Counted from the stretch's first letter, positions 9,075-18,054 are shown. The stretch: DNA of 64,000 nt from Pseudolabrys sp. (GCA_026125895.1 JAHCKG010000004.1:124001-188000); one strand, 5' to 3'. Notes: generated by a model not told the origin, from the letters alone. Program-made: numbers and translations.

Positions 9075-10043
9075 TCAGCGTTTAAACAACGCGGCGATTT
9101 CGCCGACGATGCCGCGCCGGAACAGCAGCACGCAGGTCACGAAGATCACGCCCTGGATCACCAGCACCCACTCGCCGACGACCGACAGCTTGAACTGCAT
9201 GAACAGGATGACGAAGGCGCCGACAACCGGGCCGAAGATGGTGCCGAGGCCGCCGACCAGAGTCATGAGAACGACCTCGCCCGACATCGGCCAGTTGACG
9301 TCGGTCAGCGACGCGATCTGCATGGTGATCGCCTTGGTCGAACCGGCGACGCCCGCCAATGTCGCCGATAGCACGAAGGCGATCAGCTTGTAGCGGTCGG
9401 TCTTGTAGCCGAGCGACACCGCGCGCGGCTCGTTCTCGCGGATCGCCTTGAGCACCTCGCCGAACGGCGAATGGATGATGCGGTAGATCAGCAGGAAGCC
9501 GGCGAGGAAGATCACCAGCACGAAGACATACATCGTCATCTCGTTGGATAGGTCGATGACGCCGAACAGCCGGCCGCGCGGCACCGCCTGGATGCCGTCC
9601 TCGCCGCCGGTGAACCTCATGCGCAGCGCGACGAAATACATCATCTGCGCCAGCGCCAGCGTGATCATGGCGAAGTAGATGCCCTGACGGCGGATGGCGA
9701 GCGAGCCCGCGAGCAGGCCGAAGACTGCGGCGGTCGCCGTGCCGGTGAGGATCGCCAGTTCCGGCGAGAAGCCCCAGACCTTGGCGGCATGCGCGGCCAG
9801 ATAGCTCGCCCAGCCGAAATACAGCGCATGGCCGAAGCTGAGCAAGCCGACATAGCCGATCAGCAGGTTGAAGGCGCAGGCGAACAGCGCAAAGCACATC
9901 GCCTGCATCAGGAACAGCGGATAGGTGAAGAACGGCGCGACGATCAGCGCCGCCACCATGATGACGAACCCGATGGTCTCGCCGTTGCGCCTGAGCACGG
10001 AGGGCGCGGCGCCGGTGATCACGGGCGACGTTGTGGTGTCCAT
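9075..10043 (-). CDS. livM: Branched-chain amino acid-type ABC transporter permease LivM
   Basis: A 322-aa polytopic inner-membrane protein of the LivM family. The family signature AFNLLIGYVGLLSFGHALYF is visible near residues 48-70, and the EAA-like coupling region GEVLKAIRENEPRAVSLGY lies at about 207-225. It forms the channel with LivH, energised by LivG and LivF. Its start codon overlaps the livH stop by one base, showing translational coupling. It is the last gene of the minus-strand liv operon. The true substrate may be an amino acid, amide or aromatic acid, since this family is broad. Confidence 0.93.
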   Translation of the reverse strand: MDTTTSPVITGAAPSVLRRNGETIGFVIMVAALIVAPFFTYPLFLMQAMCFALFACAFNLLIGYVGLLSFGHALYFGWASYLAAHAAKVWGFSPELAILTGTATAAVFGLLAGSLAIRRQGIYFAMITLALAQMMYFVALRMRFTGGEDGIQAVPRGRLFGVIDLSNEMTMYVFVLVIFLAGFLLIYRIIHSPFGEVLKAIRENEPRAVSLGYKTDRYKLIAFVLSATLAGVAGSTKAITMQIASLTDVNWPMSGEVVLMTLVGGLGTIFGPVVGAFVILFMQFKLSVVGEWVLVIQGVIFVTCVLLFRRGIVGEIAALFKR

Positions 10044-10930
10044 TACGCCCTCCTCCCGAACAGCCCGGCGGGACGCACCAGGAGCACGATGGCCATGATG
10101 ACGAAGATGACGGTGTTCGAGGCTTCAGGGAAGAATACTTTGGTCAGGCCCTCGACGATGCCGAGGCCGAAGCCGGTAAGGATGGCGCCCAGGATCGAGC
10201 CCATGCCGCCGATCACCACCACCGCGAAGACGACGATGATGAGCTCGGCGCCCATTTGCGGCGAGACGTTATAAATCGGCGCCGCCATGACGCCGGCGAA
10301 GGCGGCGAGCGCCACGCCGAAGCCGTAGGTCAGCGTAATCATCACCGGCACGTTGATGCCGAAAGCGCGCACCAGGGTCGGGTTCTCGGTGGCGGCGCGC
10401 AGGTAGGCGCCCAGCCGCGTGCGCTCGATCGCGTACCAGGTGCCGAAGCAGATCACCAGCGACACCGCGATCACCCAGGCGCGGTAATTGGGCAGGAACA
10501 TGAAGCCGAGATTCTGGCCGCCGCGCAGCGAGTCCGGCAGCACGTAAGGCAGGCCGGCCGAGCCGAGATAATTGCGGGCGATGCCTTCGACGATCAGCGC
10601 CACGCCGAAGGTCAGCAGCAGGCCGTAGAGATGGTCGAGCTTGTAGAGCCATTGCAGCAGCGTGCGCTCGATGAGGATGCCGAAGGCGCCGACGACGAGC
10701 GGCGCGATCACCAGCGCCGGCCAGTAGCCCAGCCCGGTCCATTGCAGCAGCAGGAAGGCGGCCACCGCGCCCAGCATGTACTGGGCGCCGTGCGCGAAAT
10801 TGATGATGTTGAGCATGCCGAAGATCACGGCGAGGCCGAGGCTCAGCAGTGCATAGAACGAGCCGTTGATCAGGCCGATCAATAACTGGCCGAACAGGGC
10901 CGCCGATGGAATGCCGAAGATCGTGAACAT
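10043..10930 (-). CDS. livH: Branched-chain amino acid-type ABC transporter permease LivH
   Basis: A 295-aa permease with hydrophobic helices throughout. Typical LivH stretches include LINGSFYALLSLGLAVIFGM near residues 20-40 with NIINFAHGAQYMLGA, and the coupling loop GAYLRAATENPTLVRAFGIN. It pairs with LivM in the membrane. It is separated from the upstream binding-protein gene by about 150 bases containing a palindromic repeat and a hairpin, so the permease genes may be expressed at a different level from the binding proteins. Confidence 0.93.
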   Translation of the reverse strand: MFTIFGIPSAALFGQLLIGLINGSFYALLSLGLAVIFGMLNIINFAHGAQYMLGAVAAFLLLQWTGLGYWPALVIAPLVVGAFGILIERTLLQWLYKLDHLYGLLLTFGVALIVEGIARNYLGSAGLPYVLPDSLRGGQNLGFMFLPNYRAWVIAVSLVICFGTWYAIERTRLGAYLRAATENPTLVRAFGINVPVMITLTYGFGVALAAFAGVMAAPIYNVSPQMGAELIIVVFAVVVIGGMGSILGAILTGFGLGIVEGLTKVFFPEASNTVIFVIMAIVLLVRPAGLFGRRA

Positions 10931-10947
10931 GCTGTCTCTGCCTTCGT

Positions 10948-11033
10948 GTCGTCCCCGCGAAGGCGGGGACCCATATCCCCCGCCCTATCGATGGACTGCG
11001 GCGTATGGATCCCCGCCTTCGCGGGGATGACAG
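10948..11033. repeat. GTCCCCGCGAAGGCGGGGAC-type dispersed palindrome
   Basis: The left hairpin GTCCCCGCGAAGGCGGGGAC occupies 10951-10970, and a second one ATCCCCGCCTTCGCGGGGAT lies at about 11009-11028, giving a larger inverted repeat about 85 bp long. It lies within the liv operon between a binding protein and livH. It is similar in pattern to the element that interrupts pcp at 4370-4498. Confidence 0.78.
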
Positions 11034-11043
11034 ATTAAAACGA

Positions 11044-11071
11044 CCCTCTCCCCGCTGACGCGGGGAGAGGG
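11044..11071 (-). terminator. Strong hairpin after the second liv binding-protein gene
   Basis: A perfect 12-bp stem CCCTCTCCCCGC-TGAC-GCGGGGAGAGGG just past the stop at 11082. On the minus strand it is followed by TCGTTTTAA. It looks like a partial terminator or attenuator that lowers readthrough into livHM, or an RNA-stabilising stem protecting the binding-protein mRNA. Confidence 0.6.
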
Positions 11072-11081
11072 CAGAAAGTCA

Positions 11082-12293
11082 TCACCCGTTCGCCAGCGGG
11101 CAGCCGCCATCCTTGAGCGGACGGAACGCCTCGTCCGCCGGAATGGTCGCCCGCAGCTTGTAGAAGTCGCCCGCGCCCTTCGACTCCGCCGGCTTCTTCA
11201 CTTCGTAGAGATACGCCGGATGGATGACGCGGCCGTCGGCGCGAACCGAGCCCTTGCCGAACAGCACGTCATCGGTCGGCAGCTTCTTCATCTCGTCGAC
11301 GACCGCCTTGCCGTTGTCCTTACTCTTGAGCGCGGCGACGGCCTTGAGATAGTGCAGCGTGCCGGCATAGACGCCGGCCTGCACCATCGTCGGCACCTTG
11401 CCGGGACGCGCCTTCTGCCAGCGCTTGGTCCACTCGCGGGTCTGCTCGTTGGCATCCCAGTAGAAGGTGTTGGTCAGGACGAGACCTTGCGCGGTCTGCA
11501 GACCGAGCGCGTTGACGTCGCTGGCGAACACCAGCAGACCGGCCAGCGACTGGCCGCCCTGCACGATGCCGAACTCGGCCGCCTGCTTGATCGAGTTGAT
11601 CGTGTCGCCGCCGGCATTGGCGAGGCCGATCACCTTGGCCTTCGACGATTGCGCCTGCAGCAGGAACGACGAGAAGTCGCTGGTGTTGAGCGGATGACGC
11701 ACCGCGCCCACGACCTTGCCGCCATTGGCCTTGACGACCGCCGAGGTGTCGCGCTCCAGCGCATGGCCGAAGGCATAGTCGGCGGTCAGGAAGAACCAGG
11801 TGTCGCCGCCGGTCTTGACGATCGCCTTGCCGGTGCCGTTGGCCAGCATCCAGGTGTCGTAGGTCCAGTGCACGGTGGTGGCGTTGCACTTCGGCCCGGT
11901 CAGATCCGACGACGCGGCGCCGGAGTCGATGAACACCTTGGCCTTGGCGCGCGCCACTTCGTTGACCGCCAGCGCAACGCCCGAATTCGGCACGTCGAGA
12001 ATGGCATCGACGCCATCGCGATCATACCACTCGTTGGCGATGTTCGTGGCGACGTCAGGCTTGTTCTGGTGGTCGGCGCTGATGATCTCCACCTTCACAT
12101 TCGGGTTGGTCTTGTTGAAGTCTTCGACCGCAAGCTTGGCGGCCTCGACCGAGCCGGGGCCGGCAAGATCGGCGTACAGCGACGACATGTCGGTGAGCAC
12201 GCCGATCTTCACGTTGATCTGCTGCGCGGACGCGGTGCCGCTCAGCATGAGAGCGGCAAGTGCCGCCAGGGCGATAGTCCGTTTCATTCTCAA
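11082..12293 (-). CDS. Liv-type ABC transporter substrate-binding protein (copy 2)
   Basis: A 403-aa periplasmic binding protein of the LivJ/AmiC-like Peripla_BP_6 group. A signal peptide (RTIALAALAALMLSGTASAQ) precedes INVKIGVLTDMSSLYADLAG, the conserved N-lobe start. Further conserved segments include DWHNKPD-like SADHQNKPDVATNIANEW and a DTWFFLTADYAFGHALERDT region. It closely resembles the copy encoded immediately upstream, so the pair is a tandem duplication; identity looks well above half by eye. The two probably feed the same LivHMGF channel with differing specificities. Start may be at the second Met (12287). Confidence 0.93.
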   Translation of the reverse strand: MRMKRTIALAALAALMLSGTASAQQINVKIGVLTDMSSLYADLAGPGSVEAAKLAVEDFNKTNPNVKVEIISADHQNKPDVATNIANEWYDRDGVDAILDVPNSGVALAVNEVARAKAKVFIDSGAASSDLTGPKCNATTVHWTYDTWMLANGTGKAIVKTGGDTWFFLTADYAFGHALERDTSAVVKANGGKVVGAVRHPLNTSDFSSFLLQAQSSKAKVIGLANAGGDTINSIKQAAEFGIVQGGQSLAGLLVFASDVNALGLQTAQGLVLTNTFYWDANEQTREWTKRWQKARPGKVPTMVQAGVYAGTLHYLKAVAALKSKDNGKAVVDEMKKLPTDDVLFGKGSVRADGRVIHPAYLYEVKKPAESKGAGDFYKLRATIPADEAFRPLKDGGCPLANG

Positions 12294-12421
12294 GTCTTCC
12301 TTCCCAGTTCACTTTCAAGTTCACATGCCTTGCGGCACTTCTTCCAAACGCGACGCAAACTCAAGCAAGCAGTCTTAAACGGACCGGCCCCGGCGCCCCT
12401 CGCCGTGGCAGGCGCGTGCGG

Positions 12422-13633
12422 TTAGCCGCTGACCATCGGGCAGTTGCCATCCTTGAGCGGACGGAACGCTTCGTCCGCCGGGATGGTGGCGCGCAGGTGA
12501 TAGAGGTCGCCCGGGCCCTTCGACTCTTCCGGCTTCTTCACCTCGAAGAGATAGGCCGGGTGCAGGACGCGGCCGTCGGCGCGGACGGTGCTCTTGCCGT
12601 AGATCGAGTCTTCGGCGGGCAGCTTCTTCATCTCCTCGACCACTTTCTTGCCGTCCTGGGCGGAGCCGACGGCGGCGACCGCCTTGAGATAGTGCAGCGT
12701 GCCGGAATAGACGCCGGCCATGTTCATGCTCGGCAGCTTGCCGGGCGAGTTGCGCTCCTTGTCCCAGCGCTTGGTCCAGGCGCGCGTACCGTAGTTGAGA
12801 TCCCAGTACCAGGTCTCGGTGAAGGTCAGGCCCTGCGCCGTCTTCAGGCCGAGCGCGGCGACGTCCGGCGCGAAGATGAGCAGACCGGCAAACTTCTGGC
12901 CGCCGGCCGCGATGCCGAATTCGGCGCCCTGCTTGATGGCGTTGATGGTGTCGCCGCCGGCATTGGCGAGGCCGATGACCTTGGCCTTGGACGCCTGCGC
13001 CTGCAGCAGGAACGACGAGAAGTCGTTGGTGTTGATCGGGTGGCGCACCTTGCCGAGCACCTTGCCGCCGTTCTTTTCGACCACCGCCGCGGTATCGCGC
13101 TCGAGCGCGTGACCGAAGGCATAGTCCGAAGTCAGGAAGAACCAGGTGTCGCCGCCGGTCTTCACCATGGCCTTGCCGGTGCCGTTCGCCAGCATCCAGG
13201 TGTCGTAGGTCCAGTGGATCGTGTTCGGCGAACACTTCGGTCCGGTGAGATCGGACGAAGCCGGACCGGAGGCGACGAAGACCTTGTTCTTGGCCTTGGT
13301 CACATCGGCAATGGCGAGCGCCACGCCGGAATTCGGCACGTCGGCGATCATGTCGACGCCGTCGCGGTCATACCACTGGTTGGCGATGTTGGAGCCGACG
13401 TCAGGCTTGTTCTGATGGTCGGCGCTGACCACCTCGACCTTGACGTTCTTGTGATCTTTCATGAAGTCGTCGGCCGCCATCTTGGCGGCGATCACGGAGC
13501 CGATGCCGGTGTCGTCGGCGTAGAGCGAGGACATGTCCGTGAGCACGCCGATCTTGACCTTGATCTCCTGCGCGGACGCAACGCCGCCCAGTAGAAGCGC
13601 GGCCAGAGCCGCCAGACCAATCGTCTTCTTCAT
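12422..13633 (-). CDS. Liv-type ABC transporter substrate-binding protein (copy 1)
   Basis: A 403-aa paralogue of the downstream protein with the same architecture. The signal peptide is KKTIGLAALAALLLGGVASA, and the mature N-lobe begins EIKVKIGVLTDMSSLYADD. Shared blocks include the DRDGVD and PNSGVALA segments and the C-terminal RATIPADEAFRPLKDGNCP. Such binding proteins deliver amino acids, amides or aromatic acids to LivHM. It lies between livF and copy 2, with a gap of about 70 bases to livF and about 130 to copy 2. The ligand cannot be called from sequence. Confidence 0.93.
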   Translation of the reverse strand: MKKTIGLAALAALLLGGVASAQEIKVKIGVLTDMSSLYADDTGIGSVIAAKMAADDFMKDHKNVKVEVVSADHQNKPDVGSNIANQWYDRDGVDMIADVPNSGVALAIADVTKAKNKVFVASGPASSDLTGPKCSPNTIHWTYDTWMLANGTGKAMVKTGGDTWFFLTSDYAFGHALERDTAAVVEKNGGKVLGKVRHPINTNDFSSFLLQAQASKAKVIGLANAGGDTINAIKQGAEFGIAAGGQKFAGLLIFAPDVAALGLKTAQGLTFTETWYWDLNYGTRAWTKRWDKERNSPGKLPSMNMAGVYSGTLHYLKAVAAVGSAQDGKKVVEEMKKLPAEDSIYGKSTVRADGRVLHPAYLFEVKKPEESKGPGDLYHLRATIPADEAFRPLKDGNCPMVSG

Positions 13634-13702
13634 TGCATTCCCTCCCTTGGATATTGCCAGGATTGATTGTTGTCGCTTCTTACGTCGAAGCTTTTTTTGT
13701 TC

Positions 13703-14419
13703 TTAAACCCCGAGATATTCGTGCAACTTGCCGACGTTCTGCTCCAGTTCGGAATTGGCGAACTGGTCGATGACCCGTCCGTGCTCCATGACGTAGTAAC
13801 GATCCGCCACGGTCGAAGCGAAGCGGAAGTTCTGTTCGACGAGCAGGATGGTGAAACCCTGGCTCTTCAGGGCGCGGATCGTCTTGCCGATCTGCTGGAT
13901 GATGACGGGCGCCAGACCCTCGGTCGGCTCGTCGAGCAGCAGCAGGCGCGCGCCGGTGCGCAGGATGCGGCCGATCGCCAGCATCTGCTGTTCGCCGCCC
14001 GACAACTTGGTGCCCTGGCTGGAGCCGAGACGCTCCTTCAGGTTGGGGAACAATTCGAAAATCTGCTCGATCGACAGGCCGCCGGGCCGCACCACCGGCG
14101 GCAGCGTCAAGTTTTCCTCGACGCTGAGGCTGGCGAAGATGCCGCGCTCTTCCGGGCACAGCGCGATGCCGGTGCGCGCGATCTGGTTGGACTGCTTGTT
14201 GATCAGCTCCTGGCCCTCGAACAGCACCGAACCCTTGCGCTGGCCGACGATGCCCATGATCGACTTCATGGTCGTGGTCTTGCCGGCGCCGTTGCGGCCG
14301 AGCAAGGTCACCACCTCGCCTTCGCGCACGTCGAACGAGACGCCATGCAGGATGTGGGATTCGCCGTACCAGGCTTCCAGATCCTTCACCGCCAGGAGAG
14401 GCGCGGTCCGATCAAGCAT
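13703..14419 (-). CDS. livF: Liv-type ABC transporter ATP-binding protein LivF
   Basis: About 238 aa from ATG 14419, whose start overlaps the livG stop by a few bases; the longer open frame upstream runs through livG. Walker A is LLGRNGAGKTTTMKS, the signature is LSGGEQQMLAIGR, and Walker B is RLLLLDEPTEGLAP with the LivF-typical STV-containing VEQNFRF switch. It hydrolyses ATP at the cytoplasmic face together with LivG. Length is usual for LivF. Translational coupling with livG is evident from the overlap. Confidence 0.93.
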   Translation of the reverse strand: MLDRTAPLLAVKDLEAWYGESHILHGVSFDVREGEVVTLLGRNGAGKTTTMKSIMGIVGQRKGSVLFEGQELINKQSNQIARTGIALCPEERGIFASLSVEENLTLPPVVRPGGLSIEQIFELFPNLKERLGSSQGTKLSGGEQQMLAIGRILRTGARLLLLDEPTEGLAPVIIQQIGKTIRALKSQGFTILLVEQNFRFASTVADRYYVMEHGRVIDQFANSELEQNVGKLHEYLGV

Positions 14420-15170
14420 GGCCGACCCCCATATAGGCTTCGCGGACTTCCGGATTGTTCGACACGGTCTCGTAGTCACCTTCGGCGAGGACGCGGCCGC
14501 GCGTGAGCACGGTGATGGTGTCGGACAGATCGGCGACGACCGACAGATTGTGCTCGACCATCAGCACCGTGCGGTTGGCGGCAACGCGCTTGATGAGTTC
14601 GGCGATGCGCGCGATATCCTCGTGGCCCATGCCCGCCGTCGGCTCGTCGAGCAGCAGCATTTCCGGCTCGAGCGCCAATGTCGTCGCGATCTCGAGCGCC
14701 CGCTTGCGGCCGTAAGGCAGTTCGACCGCGTTCCAGTGCACGTAGTCCGACAGACCGACATCGGCGATCAGCGACAGCGCGCGCGCATTGTACTCGTCGA
14801 GCACCGCGCGCGAACGCCAGAAGTCGAAGGACGGACCACGCTTGAGCCGCTGCAAGGCGATGCGAACGTTCTCCAGCACGGTCATGTGCGGGAACACCGC
14901 CGATATCTGGAACGAGCGCACCAGGCCGAGCTGCGCCACATCGGCCGGCTGCATCGCCGTGATGTCGCGGCCGTTATAGAGGATGCGCCCGCTGGTCGGG
15001 CTGAGAAACTTGGTCAGCAGGTTGAAGCAGGTTGTCTTGCCGGCGCCGTTGGGGCCGATCAGGGCATGAATGGTTCCGCGCCTGACCTTGAGGTCGACGC
15101 CACCCACTGCTGTGAAACCGGCAAAATCCTTTGTCAGACCCTCGGTGACGAGGATCAAATCCGCATCCAT
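14412..15170 (-). CDS. livG: Liv-type ABC transporter ATP-binding protein LivG
   Basis: A 252-aa ATPase. Walker A is IGPNGAGKTTCFNLL at about residues 36-50, and Walker B is EMLLLDEPTAGMGHED, the typical LivG form. The usual LSGG signature is replaced by ELPYGRKRALEIATTLA, which is normal for LivG proteins. It is the first gene of the minus-strand liv operon and overlaps livF at its 3' end. The upstream gap of about 180 bases contains the terminator of the preceding aldolase gene, so the liv promoter should lie between 15171 and 15275. Confidence 0.93.
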   Translation of the reverse strand: MDADLILVTEGLTKDFAGFTAVGGVDLKVRRGTIHALIGPNGAGKTTCFNLLTKFLSPTSGRILYNGRDITAMQPADVAQLGLVRSFQISAVFPHMTVLENVRIALQRLKRGPSFDFWRSRAVLDEYNARALSLIADVGLSDYVHWNAVELPYGRKRALEIATTLALEPEMLLLDEPTAGMGHEDIARIAELIKRVAANRTVLMVEHNLSVVADLSDTITVLTRGRVLAEGDYETVSNNPEVREAYMGVGHA

Positions 15171-15274
15171 GAGCTCTTCCCCTCGCCCTCATTCTCGGGA
15201 ACAATTCGAGTTCCGGCAAGGGCCTTGGCGTCAAGGGGTATTGGATCGGCGCGGTTCTGGCAATTAGCCTTTCG

Positions 15275-15300
15275 GAAAAAGGCCGCCTCCGTCGGAGGCA
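15275..15300 (-). terminator. Rho-independent terminator of the aldolase gene
   Basis: On the minus strand a GCCTCC-GAC-GGAGGC stem (15285-15299) is followed by GGCC and five Ts (15276-15280), about 50 bases beyond the aldolase stop. It separates that gene from the liv operon. Confidence 0.65.
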
Positions 15301-15349
15301 GCGCGGTTCTGTCACATTACATTTACGTAACGGTATGGCGAACGGCCGG

Positions 15350-16120
15350 TCACACCTGCTTGAATTTCTTCGCTTGCGCGTCGGCGTTCTTGGCCAGCAG
15401 ACCGACGTCTGAGCCGACTGCGACAAAGAGGTAGCCCCAGTCGATGTAGCGGCGGATTTCCTCGTCGACGCCGGTGAGGATACCGGCGGGCATGCCGGCC
15501 TTGGTCAGGCGCTCGACCGCATCCTTCATTGCCGCCTGCACGTCCGGATGCGCCGGGTTGCCGAGATGGCCGAGTGAGGCCGCCAGATCCGACGGCCCGA
15601 TGAAGACGCCATCGACACCGTCCACGGCCGCGATGTCCTCGAGCGCATCGAGCGAGGCCCGCGTCTCGACCTGCACCAGGACGCAGATCTCGTGATTGGC
15701 CTTGGTGAGATAGCCGGGCACACGGCCATAGCGGCTGGCGCGCGCGGCGACCGAGACGCCGCGGATGCCATGCGGCGGATAGCGCGTTGCGGCGACCGCG
15801 GCCTGCGCCTCCTCGACCGACTGGACGTAAGGAATGAGCAGCGTCTGCGCGCCGATGTCGAGACAGCGCTTGATGAGCACGGCATCGTTCCAGGCCGGAC
15901 GAATGATCGCCGTGGCGGTGCCCTTCTCCATCGCCTGCAACTGCGACAGAAGATCCGGGATTTCGTTCGGCGAATGTTCGGTGTCGAGCAGCAGCCAGTC
16001 GAAGCCGGAATCGGAACAGATTTCGACGGCGACATTGCTGCACAGGCTCTGCCACAGGCCGATCTGGAGTTGCTTGGCGCGAAGGCCGGCTTTGAAGGCG
16101 TTGCGCCTGAATTCCGTCAT
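15350..16120 (-). CDS. HpcH/HpaI-family class II aldolase
   Basis: A 256-aa metal-dependent pyruvate aldolase of the HpcH/HpaI (4-hydroxy-2-oxoheptanedioate / 2-keto-3-deoxy-sugar-acid aldolase) family. Conserved segments are FDWLLLDTEHSPNE near residue 40-53, PAWNDAVLIKRCLDIGAQ, YPPHGIRGVS, the metal-ligand Glu in VLVQVETR, and the ligand Asp in GVFIGPSDLAASLGH. The ATG at 16120 was chosen since it yields the normal family N-terminus (FKAGLRAKQLQIGLW); the longer open frame reads back over SlyX and hydA. It is monocistronic, ending at a terminator. The acid substrate is unknown. Confidence 0.9.
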   Translation of the reverse strand: MTEFRRNAFKAGLRAKQLQIGLWQSLCSNVAVEICSDSGFDWLLLDTEHSPNEIPDLLSQLQAMEKGTATAIIRPAWNDAVLIKRCLDIGAQTLLIPYVQSVEEAQAAVAATRYPPHGIRGVSVAARASRYGRVPGYLTKANHEICVLVQVETRASLDALEDIAAVDGVDGVFIGPSDLAASLGHLGNPAHPDVQAAMKDAVERLTKAGMPAGILTGVDEEIRRYIDWGYLFVAVGSDVGLLAKNADAQAKKFKQV

Positions 16121-16224
16121 GGCTCGTTTCCGTCTTTTTCGTTGTCGACCCCTGGATGCTGTACCGGCTCGACCGAGAAAATCAAATGCCAAGGTGCGCG
16201 GGCCCTGCCCGCCCCGCCCGGTCC

Positions 16225-16440
16225 TCAATAATGCGGCGGCGGCGGCTCGGCCTCGCCCGGCGTCGCGACCGCCGCTTCGCGCACCTGGTCGGCGAGGCGC
16301 TCGACCTCCCGCTTGAGCTGCTCGATCAGCTTCCATTGCGCGGTCACCGCCTCGTTGAGGTCCTCGATGACGCGCTCCTGGTGCGCCCGGTCCATCTCCA
16401 GGGCGACGAGGCGGGCGTTGAGCGCAGCGAAATCGTCCAT
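16225..16440 (-). CDS. slyX: SlyX family coiled-coil protein
   Basis: About 71 aa from the ATG at 16440. It is a single amphipathic coiled coil (LNARLVALEMDRAHQERVIE then DLNEAVTAQWKLIEQLKREV) with a Pro-rich tail ending PPPPHY, exactly the SlyX layout. Function of SlyX is unclear in any organism. It precedes the aldolase gene on the same strand with a gap of about 100 bases and is divergent from hydA. Confidence 0.88.
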   Translation of the reverse strand: MDDFAALNARLVALEMDRAHQERVIEDLNEAVTAQWKLIEQLKREVERLADQVREAAVATPGEAEPPPPHY

Positions 16441-16553
16441 CGGCAAACCTCCGTTCAGGGCGCGTCGCACCCTGGTGCCGGCACGACCATATCGCAGTTG
16501 CAGCAAAAGTCTGAGATACTCGCGGCATCGGCCAAACGACCACGATCGGCACC

Positions 16554-17969
16554 ATGACCTTCGACACCATCATCCGCGGCGGCACCGTCGCGACCGCCTC
16601 CGACACCTTTACCTGCGACGTCGGCATCACGGCCGGCAAGATTACCGCCTTGGGTGCCGATCTCGGCGAGGCCCGCGAGATCGTCGATGCGACCGGCCTC
16701 CTGGTGCTGCCGGGCGGTATCGACAGCCATGTCCACATCTCGCAGCCGTCCGGGCCCGGCATCGTCATGGCCGACGACTTTGCCTCGGCCACCCGCGCGG
16801 CCGCCTTCGGCGGCAACACCATGGTTTTGCCGTTTGCCATGCAGCAGAAGGGCGAGAGCCTGCGCGAGGTGGTGAAGGACTATCACAGGAAGGCCGACGG
16901 CCAGTGCTATGTCGACGTCTCCTTCCATCTCATCATCGCCGACGCCAGCGACCGCGTGCTCGGCCAGGAACTGCCGGCGCTCGTCAACGATGGCTACACC
17001 TCGTTCAAGGTGTTCATGACCTATGAGGGCCTCGCCCTCTCGGACATGGAGATGCTCAACGTCATGAGCGTGGCGCGCGAGACCGGCGCGCTGGTCATGG
17101 TGCACGCCGAGAACTACGACGCCATCCGCTTCCTCACCGACCGGCTGGAGCGCGCCGGCAAGACGGCGCCGCATTTCCACGGCGCGTCGCGGCCGATCCC
17201 GGTCGAGCGCGAAGCGACGCACCGGGCCATCTCATTGGCCGAGATCATCGACGTGCCGATCATGATCGTGCACGTGTCGAACCGCGAGGCGATGGAGGAG
17301 ATCGAACGGGCGCAGCGCCGCGGCCTCAAGATCTACGGCGAGACCTGCCCGCAATATCTGGTGCTGACCGAGAAGGACATGGAAGGCCTCAACATGGAGG
17401 GCGCCAAATATGTCTGCTCGCCGCCGCCGCGCGACAAGGCGAGTCAGGCCGCCTGCTGGGAAGGTTTGCAGCAGGGTATTTTCTCGCTGTTCTCGTCGGA
17501 CCACTGCCCGTTCCGATACGACGATCCGCAGGGCAAGCTGGCGCCGAAGGGCCGCACCTCGTTTCGCTGGGTGCCGAACGGCATTCCCGGCGTCGAGACA
17601 CGGCTGCCGATCCTGTTCTCGGAAGGCGTCGGCAAGGGCCGCATTTCATTGAATGAGTTCGTGGCGCTGACCGCGACCAACCACGCCAGGACCTACGGCC
17701 TCTATCCGAAGAAGGGCACCATCGCCGTCGGCGCCGACGCCGACATCGCCATCTGGGATCCCAAGCGCAAGGAAACGATCTCGCAGAAACTGATGCACGG
17801 CGGCACCGACTACACGCCCTACGAAGGCATCGAGGTCACCGGCTGGCCGGTCTCGACCATGGTGCGCGGCAAGTTCGTGGTGCGCGACGGCGAACTGGTC
17901 GGCAAGCTCGGCGCGGGCGATTATGTGCCGCGGGCGAAGTCGGAATTGGCGAAGCCAAAGGCGGTGTAG
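16554..17969 (+). CDS. hydA: Dihydropyrimidinase (hydantoinase)
   Basis: A 471-aa cyclic amidohydrolase that opens dihydrouracil, dihydrothymine or hydantoins in reductive pyrimidine catabolism. The binuclear zinc site is fully visible: DSHVHI near residue 59-64, the carbamylated Lys in YTSFKVFMTYEG, His in MVHAENYD, His in MIVHVSNREA, and the catalytic Asp in SSDHCPF. Length is typical. The other genes of the reductive pathway (dihydropyrimidine dehydrogenase, beta-ureidopropionase) are not in the window. It is followed by a palindromic repeat and then an MDR oxidoreductase gene on the same strand. An alternative role with D-hydantoins is possible. Confidence 0.93.
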   Translation: MTFDTIIRGGTVATASDTFTCDVGITAGKITALGADLGEAREIVDATGLLVLPGGIDSHVHISQPSGPGIVMADDFASATRAAAFGGNTMVLPFAMQQKGESLREVVKDYHRKADGQCYVDVSFHLIIADASDRVLGQELPALVNDGYTSFKVFMTYEGLALSDMEMLNVMSVARETGALVMVHAENYDAIRFLTDRLERAGKTAPHFHGASRPIPVEREATHRAISLAEIIDVPIMIVHVSNREAMEEIERAQRRGLKIYGETCPQYLVLTEKDMEGLNMEGAKYVCSPPPRDKASQAACWEGLQQGIFSLFSSDHCPFRYDDPQGKLAPKGRTSFRWVPNGIPGVETRLPILFSEGVGKGRISLNEFVALTATNHARTYGLYPKKGTIAVGADADIAIWDPKRKETISQKLMHGGTDYTPYEGIEVTGWPVSTMVRGKFVVRDGELVGKLGAGDYVPRAKSELAKPKAV

Positions 17970-18039
17970 CCCGGATGGACCGTAGCGAAATCCGGGGGCG
18001 GCCGCTCCCGCATTGCGCTTCGCTTCATGCGGGCTACAC
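17964..18039. repeat. GTGTAGCCCGGAT-type inverted repeat
   Basis: GTGTAGCCCG at 17964-17973 pairs with CGGGCTACAC at 18030-18039, and an inner hairpin CCCGGAT...ATCCGGG lies at about 17970-17996. It overlaps the end of hydA and sits before the oxidoreductase gene. It belongs to a dispersed repeat type seen widely in proteobacteria. Confidence 0.75.
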
Positions 18040-18054
18040 GCCCAGGAGTCATCC

